A stretch of 64,000 nucleotides of DNA, from assembly GCF_026898135.2 (NCBI RefSeq), contig NZ_CP114035.2, positions 1,963,501 to 2,027,500 on the forward strand, in the 5' to 3' direction. Numbering within the stretch: position 1 is the stretch's first letter; each line of letters opens with the position of its first letter. The position numbers and the translations under genes were made by a program. Under the pieces are notes generated by a model. The model made no database searches. It was given only the letters and a program-made list of their open reading frames with translations, and was not told the origin of the DNA. This document shows positions 16,962 through 25,360 of the stretch, one piece after another. The stretch is from Pseudomonas fortuita. GTDB lineage: Bacteria; Pseudomonadota; Gammaproteobacteria; Pseudomonadales; Pseudomonadaceae.

Positions 16962-17225
16962 ATGAGTTTCAATCTGGCCAACATGAGCTTCGAGGAACGG
17001 GCGCAGATCGAGGCAGAGAAGGCGCGGCTGTTCGAGCTGTGGCAGAGCAACCTGGGCAAGGCCAAGGGTGATGCAGCCCGGCTGATCGCCGAGAAACCGC
17101 GGCGCAAAGGTAAATGGGCCGAGTGGGTACGCGCCGAACTGGAGGGCATGTCGCCGCCCGAATACGCCAGCATGGTGCGCAGCGAAGTCAACAAGTTGAT
17201 GGCCGCCGCCAGCGCCAACCGCTGA
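16962..17225 (+). CDS. Small helical protein with WxxWV...PPxYxxMVR motif
   Basis: An 87-residue unknown protein. The N-terminal half is a charged helix (FEERAQIEAEKARLFELWQ); the C-terminal half carries EWVRAELEGMSPPEYASMVR followed by SEVNKL. The same C-terminal motif occurs in a second small protein at 54317-54529, so the two belong to one family. No membrane segment or signal peptide. The start at 16962 is preceded by a GCAGGTA site; further upstream in-frame ATG (16866) overlaps the divergent promoter region. It lies between DUF883 and an oppositely oriented lipoprotein gene. Confidence 0.65.
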   Translation: MSFNLANMSFEERAQIEAEKARLFELWQSNLGKAKGDAARLIAEKPRRKGKWAEWVRAELEGMSPPEYASMVRSEVNKLMAAASANR

Positions 17226-17243
17226 ACACCCGTCGACGGGCGC

Positions 17244-17726
17244 TTACCAGTAGGCGCCTTTGGGCAGGTCCAGCTTGCCCTCGTCGGTAAAGCGCACGGT
17301 CCCCAGCAACCCGCCCGCCAGCTTGCCGCGCAGCTTGTAGGGCAAACCCTTCAGCGAATCCACCGTGCCCAGCCCATAGGCCTGGCGCAGGAAGGAAAAC
17401 GCCGTGATGCTCACCGGTACCACGATCACCGCCTCGTCGTAGCGGCCAATGTGCCCTTGCTGGTCGCTGACCCCGGCGGCCAGCGGCTGGCCGTTCACTT
17501 CCAGGTTCAGGGCGATCCCGTTGTAGTCGATCGGCGACTCGTTGGGGTTTTGCACCCGCATTTTCACCGCCATGCGCAGTTCCAGTTCCTGCCCGGCCAG
17601 CGGCTCGATACCGATCACGCTGATGTTGACCGGGTCGCGTGGTTGAAACAGAGCGCAAGCGCCCAGCCCATAAACCATCAGCAGGACGAGAAACAGGCGG
17701 ATACAGCGGTACGGGCGGGGAGTCAT
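17244..17726 (-). CDS. LEA type 2 (WHy-domain) lipoprotein
   Basis: A 160-residue protein with a lipoprotein signal peptide: hydrophobic FLVLLMVYGLGAC with Cys24 as the lipidated residue. The mature part (about 35-140) is a WHy/LEA14-type beta-sandwich: VNISVIGIEPLAG, VKMRVQNPNESPIDYNGIAL, LEVNGQPLAAGVSD. The family is linked to stress tolerance and envelope function; the specific role is unknown. It is convergent with the small helical gene and divergent from the iutY Fur box. Confidence 0.82.
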   Translation of the reverse strand: MTPRPYRCIRLFLVLLMVYGLGACALFQPRDPVNISVIGIEPLAGQELELRMAVKMRVQNPNESPIDYNGIALNLEVNGQPLAAGVSDQQGHIGRYDEAVIVVPVSITAFSFLRQAYGLGTVDSLKGLPYKLRGKLAGGLLGTVRFTDEGKLDLPKGAYW

Positions 17727-17806
17727 TGCGGGCGACCTTGCCAGAGTGGGCGAACCCTCAGTGTGGCAAATGCGCGTCGGCGTTGAAAGTGTCCTTGAAG
17801 ATGAAC

Positions 17807-17825
17807 GATACTGTTTCTCATTAAC
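17807..17825 (+). promoter_or_regulatory. Fur box before iutY
   Basis: GATACTGTTTCTCATTAAC matches 14 of 19 positions of the Fur consensus. It lies 36 nt before the iutY start, over the expected promoter, so iutY should be repressed by Fe-Fur. Confidence 0.7.
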
Positions 17826-17861
17826 GCTCGATAACTTTTCCTGCTGGCTGTTACCAAACCC

Positions 17862-18986
17862 ATGCTGATGTCACCCGTGTCGGGCCTGCTGGCGACTTTC
17901 CAGGAGCACTACGACGACCTGTTGCTGTTTCTGACCCGGCGCATGAGCGATCGCCAGCGCGCCGCGGACGTGGCGCAGGAAACCTATTTGAAACTGATGA
18001 AAGTCGATGAACTAGCGGTGCCGGTGCTGCACGCCCGCAGCTTCATCTTCCGCGTGGCCGGTAACCTGGCAATCGATGCCTTGCGCCGCGAGCAGCGCCT
18101 CGCTGCCAGCCATGACGACTGTGACGGAGCCGGTGAGCTGGCCTGCCCGGCGCCAGCGCCTGAGGCGTTGTTGCTGGCCCGGGAGCGCCTGCAAATTCTT
18201 GACGATGCGCTGCTGAAACTGCCCGATAACGCCCGCCAGGCATTGTTGCTGAACCGTGTCGATGGCCTGACACAGGCGCAGATCGCACAGCGGCTGGGGG
18301 TTTCCGAGAGCATGGTGGCCAAATATATCGGCCAAGCCCTGCGCCATTGCCGCGACTGGCTCAAGCAGGCGGGTGTGGCTGCCTCTGTGGCATTGCTGGT
18401 CGCCGCTGTGGCGGGTTGGCAGCAGGCGCCGATACTGCTGGCGGACTACCACACTGCAGTGGGTGAGCGGCAGGTCGTGATCCTGGCTGACGGCACGCGG
18501 GTAACCTTGAACAGCGCCAGTGCGTTGAGTGTGGTGTTCAGTGAGCACGAACGCCGGGTGGTGCTGGATGCCGGTGAGGCCCTGTTCGAGACCACCGATG
18601 ATCCGCGGCCGTTTGTGGTCGATACGGCAGGTGAGCAGGTGCAGGGTGGTGCCGCCACCTTTAGCGTGCGTCGCGATGGTCGCGTGGTGTTGGCACGCGG
18701 TGAAGCCAAGGTTGGCGAAACTGAACTGGCAGTGACGGCCGATGCCGGTGCGCAGATGGCCTGGCAGCGCGGCAAGCTGATCTTCAACGGCAAACCGCTG
18801 GGGCAGGTGCTGACCGAGCTTGAGCGTTACCGGCGTGGGCGCATCGTGCTGTCCGATAGCAAGCTGGCGGCGATGGAGGTGAGCGGGGTGTTTGACCTTG
18901 ATGAGCCAGAAGCCCTGCTGCGCACGTTGGAGCAGCGCTATGGGCTGAAGGTTACCTATCTGCCGTGGTTGGCTGTGGTTCACTGA
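17862..18986 (+). CDS. iutY: Fused ECF sigma factor / FecR-type transmembrane sensor
   Basis: A 374-residue hybrid. Residues about 10-80 are sigma region 2 (YDDLLLFLTRRMSDRQRAAD, ARSFIFRVAGNLAIDALRRE), and about 112-166 are region 4 with its HTH (LTQAQIAQRLGVSESMVAKY). A single membrane helix follows (about 172-186, ASVALLVAAVAGW). The rest is a periplasmic FecR-like domain (VGERQVVILADGTRVTLNSA, ending in a secretin/STN-like segment). In ordinary systems these are two proteins, FecI and FecR. The same fusion is published for P. putida as IutY, which controls the aerobactin receptor. The next gene is a receptor with a matching signalling domain. The FecR cytosolic anti-sigma domain has no separate copy here. 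Confidence 0.9.
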   Translation: MLMSPVSGLLATFQEHYDDLLLFLTRRMSDRQRAADVAQETYLKLMKVDELAVPVLHARSFIFRVAGNLAIDALRREQRLAASHDDCDGAGELACPAPAPEALLLARERLQILDDALLKLPDNARQALLLNRVDGLTQAQIAQRLGVSESMVAKYIGQALRHCRDWLKQAGVAASVALLVAAVAGWQQAPILLADYHTAVGERQVVILADGTRVTLNSASALSVVFSEHERRVVLDAGEALFETTDDPRPFVVDTAGEQVQGGAATFSVRRDGRVVLARGEAKVGETELAVTADAGAQMAWQRGKLIFNGKPLGQVLTELERYRRGRIVLSDSKLAAMEVSGVFDLDEPEALLRTLEQRYGLKVTYLPWLAVVH

Positions 18987-19124
18987 CTGGCCTGTACCGG
19001 CCTCTTCGCAGCACAGCAATAAAAATATTTTCCGTTTGGCACTGCAAGTTCCTGCAAGCCAGATCGTCGTAGTGGGACTGATCAGCAACCCATTCTCATT
19101 TACGACTTGTCAGGAAGCTCATTC

Positions 19125-21560
19125 GTGCCTCTGATGCTCAAGCCTTTGCACCGCCGTCGCAGTGCTTTTCACCACACCCTGATGTCCTGCAGCGCACTGG
19201 CCATGCTGTTCGGACACCCGCATGCCTGGGCCGCGACGGCTGCCGAACAGCCCCGGATGCAGGTTCGCCAGGTTCAGCTAAACCTGCCAGCCCAGCCGCT
19301 GGACCAGGCCTTGACCACCTTCGCCGACCAGGCCGGCCTGCACTTGCTGTACACCACAGGCGATGTTGCAGGCGTTGCCAGCCCGTCCCTCCACGGCAGC
19401 TACAGCGTCGAGCAGGCCCTGCAGCAGTTGCTGGCCGGCAGCGGCATGAACTGGCACTTCAGCGACGCGCGCACCGTGACCCTGCGCAAGGCCGAGGCCG
19501 CGCCGCAGGCCGTCACCCTCAAGCCGATCGAAGTCAGCGTGGCCTCGCGCACCAGCACCTCGATCAGCGAAATCCCCGGCACCGTCTGGGTGGTCGACCA
19601 GCAGCAGTTGCGTGAGCAGATCGACAGCGGCGTCAGCCTTAAAGAAGCCATCGGCAAGCTTGTGCCCGGCCTCGACCTGGCGCCAGAAGGGCGCACCAAC
19701 TATGGCCAGAACATGCGCGGGCGCAATGTGCTGGTGATGATCGACGGGGTCAGCCAGAACAGCTCGCGCGGCCTGTCGCGCCAGTTCGACAGCATTTCGC
19801 CGTTCAACGTCGAGCGGGTCGAAGTGCTGTCTGGCGCCAGCGCCATCTACGGCGGCGGCGCCACGGGCGGCATCATCAACATCGTGACCAAGAAGGGCGA
19901 GCCCGGCCCTGCGCGCTTCGAAACCCAGCTTGGTGCCAGCAGCGGTTTCAACAACAGCGATGACCTGGCCACTCGCTTTGCCCAGTCGATCAGTGGCGGC
20001 AACGAACGCTTCAATGCCCGGCTGGGGATTTCCGGTGAGCAGAACGAAGCCTTCTACGACGGCGCCGGCGACCAGATTTTCATCGACAACACCCAGACCG
20101 ACCTGCAGTACAACCGCACCATCGACGTGCTCGGCACTCTGGGCTTGCAGTTGAATGACCAGCAGCGTCTCGACCTGTTGGCCCAGTACTACGATTCTGG
20201 CAACCACGGCAGCACGGGCATCTACTTCCCCAACCTCAACTACAACGCGCCGTCAGACCTCGAAGACGCCGAACTGCGCAGCGGTTACTCGTCGGACCTG
20301 GAGCCGCGTACCCGGCGCCTGTTGCTGAACGCCAATTACCACCACAGCGACGTGCTGGGCCAGGACTTCTACCTGCAGGCCTCGTACCGCAAGGAAGACG
20401 ACAACTTTTACCCCTTCCCGTACTACAACCGCGCCACGCCCACCGGTTCGCGTGGGGTTTACTTTGCTGCCTCGCAGCAGAATTTCGAGGTCACCAGCCT
20501 CAAGGGCCTGTTCGCCAAGCAGTGGGACACGTTGAAGCTGACCTACGGCGTTGACCTTGACCGCGAGCGCTTCAATGCCGAACAGACCACCTTCAATGCC
20601 CTGACATCGTCCGAATCGGGCGGCCTTGAGATGGAAAAAGACAGCAAGGCGGCGCGCTATCCCAGCTACCGGGTCGATGGTGTTTCGGTGTATGCCCAGC
20701 TGGACTGGCATGCCACTGACAACCTGACGTTCTCCGGCGGTGCCCGTCGCCAGCAGATGGACGTGGACGTCAGCGACTTCAAGGGCGTGCCGGGCGGCAG
20801 CAACGATTACCAGGTCAACCTGTTCAACCTGGGTGCCATCTACGACTTCAAGAACGGCCACCAGGTATGGACCAACTATGGCGAAGGTTTCGACCTGCCC
20901 GACCCTGCCAAGTACTACGGCAAGCCGGGCCTGAGCGTGGCCGACAACCCGCTGGCCGGCATCAAGAGCCGCCAGGTGGAACTGGGTTGGCGCTATGCCG
21001 ACCTGGACTGGGATGCCCAGGCAGCGCTGTACTACATCTGGTCGGACAAGATCATCAACGTTGATTCGCAAACGCTGACGATCAACGTGCAAGAGCAGAA
21101 GAGCCGCGACTTCGGCTTCGAAGGTGCGCTGACCCGCCACTTCCAGACGGGTTGGGAAGCGGGCGGTACCTTGCACCTGACCCGTTCCGAGGAAGAGGCC
21201 GCTGACGGCGGGTGGATCAAGCGTGATGCCCGTTATGCATCCTTGTCCAAGGCCACTGCATTTGTCGGGTGGAAAGACGATGGCCGCAGTGCGCGGCTGC
21301 AGGCCAACCATGCCTTCAGCCTGAAGGATGATGCCGACCACGAGATCGACGGTTACACCACCTTCGACCTGCTGGCCAGCCAGGACACCGGCTTCGGCAC
21401 CTTCAGCGCCGGCATCCAGAACCTGCTGGACAAGCAGTACAGCACGGTCTGGGGCCAACGCGCGACGCTGTTCTATTCGCCGACCTACGGCCCGGCATAC
21501 CTGTATGACTACCAGGGGCGCGGGCGGACCTACACCCTGACCTGGAGCATGGCCTACTGA
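19125..21560 (+). CDS. iutA: Aerobactin-type TonB-dependent transducer
   Basis: About 811 residues. A signal peptide (ending near HPHAWA) is followed by an STN signalling domain (about 45-120: FADQAGLHLLYTTGDVAGVA, QALQQLLAGSGMNW), then the plug (ISEIPGTVWVVDQQQL, NVLVMIDGVSQNSSR, VLSGASAIYGGGATGGIINI) and the barrel ending in YTLTWSMAY. The STN domain contacts the periplasmic part of the IutY fusion to switch on transcription when siderophore binds. I chose the GTG at 19125 because CAGGAAG lies 7-13 nt upstream; ATG 19134 is the alternative. The plug and barrel motifs fit IutA-like receptors. Confidence 0.87.
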   Translation: MPLMLKPLHRRRSAFHHTLMSCSALAMLFGHPHAWAATAAEQPRMQVRQVQLNLPAQPLDQALTTFADQAGLHLLYTTGDVAGVASPSLHGSYSVEQALQQLLAGSGMNWHFSDARTVTLRKAEAAPQAVTLKPIEVSVASRTSTSISEIPGTVWVVDQQQLREQIDSGVSLKEAIGKLVPGLDLAPEGRTNYGQNMRGRNVLVMIDGVSQNSSRGLSRQFDSISPFNVERVEVLSGASAIYGGGATGGIINIVTKKGEPGPARFETQLGASSGFNNSDDLATRFAQSISGGNERFNARLGISGEQNEAFYDGAGDQIFIDNTQTDLQYNRTIDVLGTLGLQLNDQQRLDLLAQYYDSGNHGSTGIYFPNLNYNAPSDLEDAELRSGYSSDLEPRTRRLLLNANYHHSDVLGQDFYLQASYRKEDDNFYPFPYYNRATPTGSRGVYFAASQQNFEVTSLKGLFAKQWDTLKLTYGVDLDRERFNAEQTTFNALTSSESGGLEMEKDSKAARYPSYRVDGVSVYAQLDWHATDNLTFSGGARRQQMDVDVSDFKGVPGGSNDYQVNLFNLGAIYDFKNGHQVWTNYGEGFDLPDPAKYYGKPGLSVADNPLAGIKSRQVELGWRYADLDWDAQAALYYIWSDKIINVDSQTLTINVQEQKSRDFGFEGALTRHFQTGWEAGGTLHLTRSEEEAADGGWIKRDARYASLSKATAFVGWKDDGRSARLQANHAFSLKDDADHEIDGYTTFDLLASQDTGFGTFSAGIQNLLDKQYSTVWGQRATLFYSPTYGPAYLYDYQGRGRTYTLTWSMAY

Positions 21561-21630
21561 TGGGTGTTGTTTGCGCCGGCCTCTGTGCGAGCAACTGTCT
21601 TGCACGACACCTCAAAGCTGGCGCGATCAC

Positions 21631-21714
21631 TGTGGGAGCGGGCTTGCCCCGCGAACACGGGCGAAGCCCGTGCCATCCACCGCGCAGGCTGCTTCGCGGG
21701 ACAAGCCCCCCACA
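21631..21714. repeat. REP pair (BIME) between iutA and the LysR gene
   Basis: Outer arms TGTGGGAGCGGGCTTG and its near complement at the right end, with an inner hairpin CACGGGCGAAGCCCGTG. It sits between convergent genes and likely ends both transcripts. Confidence 0.8.
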
Positions 21715-21723
21715 GAGACCGGT

Positions 21724-22614
21724 TCAGGCAAACGCCGCGAGCAAGTCCTCGGCAAACGCCTGCTGCGCTTCACCCGTCACTTGCGCCCGATGCCTGGCCA
21801 GGGTAAACGGCACTACAAAATCCAGCCCTGGGTTCAGCGCCCACAACAACCCCTCCGCCTCCCAGGCGTGCGCGCAATGGCAGGGCAGGTAGCCAATATG
21901 CCGCCCTGACAGCATGAACGTCAGCACGCTCTCGATCTGCTCCGCCACAGCCATGCTGTGCCGGCTCTGGAACGGCTCACCGCCTTTGAGAAACCGGTAG
22001 GGATGGCGCACCTGGTCCATCTCCAGCAACCGCTCAAGCCCAACACTCGGCTCGCCGAACAGTTCATGCCCCTTGCCGCAATACAGGCGTTGCCGCTCCT
22101 GGAACAAGGGTTGGTAATCAAAGGCCGCCTGGATGCCAGAGAAGTAGCTGATGGCGTAATCCAGCCGCTGCTCCAGCAACAACCGCTCCAGTTCCGCCGG
22201 CGGTGCACTGATCAGCTCCAGCTGCACCGATTCCTTTCGTGTGCGGAACGCCGCAATGGCCTGCGCCAGCTTCAGGCTCACTGCCTTGTCCTGGTTTTCT
22301 GCCATGCCGATGCGCACCGTCCCGAGCAACCGCTCGCCCACGCCGTTGGCCTGCTGGCGAAACTGCTCGATGTTCAGCAGCAGCCCACGTGCTGCATCCA
22401 ATAGCAATGTGCCTTTCTCCGTCAGGTGGAAACCACCCTTGCCTCGGCTGCACAGGCGGTAGCCAAGGCGCGTTTCCAGCTGCGCCATGCGCTGGCTGAT
22501 GGTGGGCTGGCTCAAGCCCAGCACGCCTTGCGCGGCGCTGAAACCCCCGGCCTCGACTACAGTGACGAACAGCCGCAGCAGGTGTAGGTCGGGGTCGTGT
22601 ACTTGTCCGAGCAT
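21724..22614 (-). CDS. LysR-type regulator next to polyamine genes
   Basis: A 296-residue LTTR. The N-terminal winged HTH is LHLLRLFVTVVEAGGFSAAQ through LSQPTISQRMAQLETRLGYR (residues 10-65); the C-terminal part is a substrate-binding fold. The start at ATG 22614 has a CAGGAG site 9-14 nt upstream; the same frame stays open far upstream through the neighbouring gene, but that is antisense to potF-like coding sequence and is rejected. It is divergent from the polyamine-binding protein and agmatinase genes with a 102-nt gap, so it probably regulates them. The ligand, perhaps agmatine or putrescine, is inferred. Confidence 0.85.
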   Translation of the reverse strand: MLGQVHDPDLHLLRLFVTVVEAGGFSAAQGVLGLSQPTISQRMAQLETRLGYRLCSRGKGGFHLTEKGTLLLDAARGLLLNIEQFRQQANGVGERLLGTVRIGMAENQDKAVSLKLAQAIAAFRTRKESVQLELISAPPAELERLLLEQRLDYAISYFSGIQAAFDYQPLFQERQRLYCGKGHELFGEPSVGLERLLEMDQVRHPYRFLKGGEPFQSRHSMAVAEQIESVLTFMLSGRHIGYLPCHCAHAWEAEGLLWALNPGLDFVVPFTLARHRAQVTGEAQQAFAEDLLAAFA

Positions 22615-22640
22615 TACATTGCTCCTGGTGAATGTCAGCT

Positions 22641-22663
22641 TTGCAAACTTGTCATTCCTGCAA
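22641..22663. promoter_or_regulatory. Candidate LysR operator
   Basis: TTGCA-N13-TGCAA in the divergent gap between the LysR gene and the polyamine-binding protein gene. Spacing is within the range of LTTR recognition sites. Not proven. Confidence 0.35.
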
Positions 22664-22716
22664 TGTAACCCGGCTGGCATGCTTGCGGCATCCACCCATT
22701 TGCCGAGGTGTCCGTC

Positions 22717-23796
22717 ATGCGTCGATCGTTGTGCCTGTTGTCCTTGGTCCTGGCCTTGCCGCTGCAGGCCGAAGAAAAGGTCGTCAACCTCTACAGCTGG
22801 GCCGACTACGTCGCCCCGCAAACCCTTCAGCGCTTCGAGCAGGAAACCGGCTACAAAGTGCGCTACGACACCTTCGACACCACCGAGGTGCTGGAGACCA
22901 AGCTGCTCACCGGTGGCAGTGGTTACGACGTGGTGGTGCCATCGTCGACCGTACTGGCCCGGGCGCTCAAGGCCAATGCCCTGCAACCGCTCGACCCCCA
23001 GGGCATGCCCGGCTACAGCAACCTCGACAAGGACTTGCTGGCCAAGCTCGCCGAGGCCGACCCCGGCAACCGCCATGCCGTGCCGTACACCTGGGGCACG
23101 CTGGGCCTTGGGCTGAACGTAGAGGCCGTGCGACAGCGCCTGGGCGATGTGCCGCTGGACAGCCTCGACCTGCTGTTCAAACCCGAATACGCCAGCCGCC
23201 TGAAGGACTGTGGCATCGCCATGCCCGACTCGCCGCAAGAGGTGATCGGCGTGGCCCTGAACTACCTGGGCAAGGACCCTTACAGCCAGGACAAAGATGA
23301 TCTGGCCGCCGCGCAGCAGCTGCTTAGCCAGTTGCAACCCTCGATCAGCTACGTCGCCAATGGCCGGCAGATCAGCGACCTGGCCAACGGTAGCGTGTGC
23401 CTGGCGCTGACCTATAACGGCGATGCAGCGATGGCTGCCGACCAGGCGCGCCGCGCCGGCAAGCCGTTCGAGCTGATCTACCGCATCCCACGCGAAGGCA
23501 CGCTGGTGTGGCAGGACAACCTGGTTATCCCCAAGGACGCCCCGCACCCCGAAGCCGCGCGGGCGTTCATCGCCTTCATGCTCAAGCCCGAGTCGGTGGC
23601 TGCGCTGACCAACACGCTGTTCTTCGCCAACGCCAACCAGGCAGCCACGCCGTTGGTGGACGAAGCGGTGCGCAACGATCCGGACATCTACCCGCCTGCC
23701 GAGGTGCGCCAGCGGCTGTTTGCCGACCGCAGCATGGCCCTGGCCGACCTGCGCCAGCGTAACCGCCTGTGGACGGCCTTTCGCAGCCGCCAGTAA
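22717..23796 (+). CDS. Polyamine-binding periplasmic protein (PotF/SpuD family)
   Basis: A 359-residue solute-binding protein. Signal peptide MRRSLCLLSLVLALPLQAEE is followed by VVNLYSWADYVAPQTLQRFE, the opening typical of PotD/PotF/SpuD proteins, and later GYDVVVPSSTVLARALKANA and YTWGTLGLGLNVEAV. These bind putrescine, spermidine or agmatine for an ABC importer. The start is ATG 22717 with a GAGG site. No permease or ATPase gene is adjacent, so either it works with a transporter elsewhere or has another role. It is 25 nt upstream of the agmatinase gene, forming a probable operon. Confidence 0.85.
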   Translation: MRRSLCLLSLVLALPLQAEEKVVNLYSWADYVAPQTLQRFEQETGYKVRYDTFDTTEVLETKLLTGGSGYDVVVPSSTVLARALKANALQPLDPQGMPGYSNLDKDLLAKLAEADPGNRHAVPYTWGTLGLGLNVEAVRQRLGDVPLDSLDLLFKPEYASRLKDCGIAMPDSPQEVIGVALNYLGKDPYSQDKDDLAAAQQLLSQLQPSISYVANGRQISDLANGSVCLALTYNGDAAMAADQARRAGKPFELIYRIPREGTLVWQDNLVIPKDAPHPEAARAFIAFMLKPESVAALTNTLFFANANQAATPLVDEAVRNDPDIYPPAEVRQRLFADRSMALADLRQRNRLWTAFRSRQ

Positions 23797-23821
23797 CTGA
23801 TAACAACCAAGGAGCCCGACC

Positions 23822-24787
23822 GTGGAGCAAGCCGCAAGCAACGACCAGGCGATGACCCGCGACAGCCTGTACGGCACTGCCGCAGAAAGTACCTATGCCG
23901 GCATTACCAGTTTCTCCCGCCGCCGCTACAGCCGCGACTTGCGCGGTGTGGATGTGGTGGTCAGCGGAGTGCCGTTCGATACCGCCACCAGCAACCGCCC
24001 AGGGGCGCGTTTCGGCCCACGGGCGATTCGCGCCGCCTCGGTGCAGCAGGCGTGGGTACGGCACTGGCCGTGGGCGTTCGACCCGTTCGACCACCTGGCC
24101 GTGATCGACTTTGGCGACTGCGCGTTCGACAGTGGCACGCCGCAGTCGGTGCCGGATAGCATCGAGGCCCACGCCGCCCATATTCTGGACGCGGGCTGCG
24201 CCATGCTTACCCTCGGCGGCGACCACTTCATCAGCTACCCGCTGCTCAAGGCCCACGCCCGCCGGCATGGCCCGCTGGCGCTGATCCACTTCGATGCCCA
24301 CAGCGACACCTGGCCGGACGAGGAGGGCAAGCGTATCGACCATGGCACCATGTTCTGGCATGCCGCCCGCGAGGGCCTGGTAGACCCGGCCTGCTCGGTG
24401 CAGATTGGCCTGCGCACCACCAACGACGACAGCCAGGGCTTTGCCGTCCTCGATGCCCGTCAGGTGCACCGGCAGGGCACCGAGGCGGTGATTGCGGCGA
24501 TTCGCCAGCGCGTGGGTGAGCGGCCGGTGTACCTGACCTTCGATATCGACTGCCTCGACCCGGCCTATGCGCCGGGCACAGGTACACCGGTGTGTGGTGG
24601 GTTGACCACGGTGCAGGCGCTGGAGATTCTGGGTGGGCTGCGCGGTATCAACCTTGTGGGCATGGACCTGGTGGAGGTGGCACCGGCTTATGACCATGCC
24701 GATATCACGGCGCTGGCGGGGGCGACCCTGGCGATGGAGATGCTGTGCCTGTATGCGGCGCGGCACAAGGTAGACAAAAGCCAGTAA
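23822..24787 (+). CDS. speB: Agmatinase
   Basis: A 321-residue ureohydrolase converting agmatine to putrescine and urea with two Mn2+ ions. The three metal motifs are visible: GGDHFISYPLL, HFDAHSDTW and FDIDCLDPAYAPGTGTP. The overall sequence follows E. coli SpeB closely (GVPFDTATSNRPGARFGPRA, VGMDLVEVAPAYDHADITA), so agmatinase is favoured over guanidinobutyrase or guanidinopropionase. The start is a GTG with AAGGAG upstream. It is the second gene after the polyamine-binding protein, and the divergent LysR gene may sense the substrate. Confidence 0.88.
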   Translation: MEQAASNDQAMTRDSLYGTAAESTYAGITSFSRRRYSRDLRGVDVVVSGVPFDTATSNRPGARFGPRAIRAASVQQAWVRHWPWAFDPFDHLAVIDFGDCAFDSGTPQSVPDSIEAHAAHILDAGCAMLTLGGDHFISYPLLKAHARRHGPLALIHFDAHSDTWPDEEGKRIDHGTMFWHAAREGLVDPACSVQIGLRTTNDDSQGFAVLDARQVHRQGTEAVIAAIRQRVGERPVYLTFDIDCLDPAYAPGTGTPVCGGLTTVQALEILGGLRGINLVGMDLVEVAPAYDHADITALAGATLAMEMLCLYAARHKVDKSQ

Positions 24788-24797
24788 GCAGGGGCGC

Positions 24798-24884
24798 TGT
24801 GGGAGCGGGCTAGGCCCGCGAACACCGGCAAGGCCGGTGCCATGCACCGCGTGGCTGCCTTCGCGGGACAAGCCCGCTCCCACA
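24798..24884. repeat. REP pair (BIME) after speB
   Basis: Outer arms TGTGGGAGCGGGCTAG and CTCCCACA with GCGGGACAAGCCCGC at the right, plus an inner hairpin CACCGGCAAGGCCGGTG. Follows speB by 10 nt; probable 3' processing or termination point. Confidence 0.8.
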
Positions 24885-25020
24885 ATGATCAATGCTCGAA
24901 AGGGCGCATACTGAAACATCAGGAATCATCTCCGCCCCAATTCACACTTTTGTCTCGAACCCCTCGCGCCTTAGGCTATCAAACCCACCAGGCGCGGCAT
25001 TTTCGTACAGGAGGTGAAGC

Positions 25021-25338
25021 ATGAACCCGACACTGCCCATCCTGGCCCTCAGCCTGGCCTTGTGCCTGCCTGCGCACGCTGCCCCGCAACAGCCTTTGCA
25101 GCTTGCCGCTGGCAACAATAACCCCTACAACAGCCCGATTCAGCGTGCCAATCCCAACAGCCGCCAGGGCAGCATGCCGGCCATGCCCCCTGTGCGCGGC
25201 CCGTCCACCGACCCGTACCAGCGCACGCCCAGCCTGGACAACCGCGGCATCGGCAACGGCGACAACCTGCGTCGTCAGCAACAAACCCCGAACCTGGAAC
25301 CGACCCGGCCACCCCGCGACAACACCCGTGCGCCGTGA
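25021..25338 (+). CDS. Small secreted Pro/Asn/Arg-rich protein
   Basis: A 105-residue protein with a strong AGGAGGT-type ribosome site and a clear Sec signal peptide (residues 1-20, ending PAHA). The mature part is low-complexity and probably disordered, rich in Pro, Asn, Gln and Arg (for example NNNPYNSPIQRANPNSRQGS). No known domain. It is 22 nt before the sugar dehydrogenase gene in the same direction, so co-expression is likely. Function unknown. Confidence 0.65.
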   Translation: MNPTLPILALSLALCLPAHAAPQQPLQLAAGNNNPYNSPIQRANPNSRQGSMPAMPPVRGPSTDPYQRTPSLDNRGIGNGDNLRRQQQTPNLEPTRPPRDNTRAP

Positions 25339-25360
25339 GCCCATATGAAAGGAATCCTGC

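Noticed and set aside
19082..19106. Fur-like sequence (CATTCTCATTTAC) before iutA
   Set aside because: Only about 10 of 19 positions match; iutA is expected to be driven by the IutY sigma part, and the good Fur box is before iutY.
22675..22690. Sigma-54-like TGGCATG-N4-CGGCA before the polyamine-binding protein gene
   Set aside because: GG and GC spacing fits, but the -12 element is poor and the start site would fall only a few nt before the ribosome site.
22615..23877. Long minus-strand open frame continuing upstream of the LysR gene
   Set aside because: It is antisense to the polyamine-binding protein gene, arises from high GC third positions and shows no domain; the LysR start has its own ribosome site at 22614.
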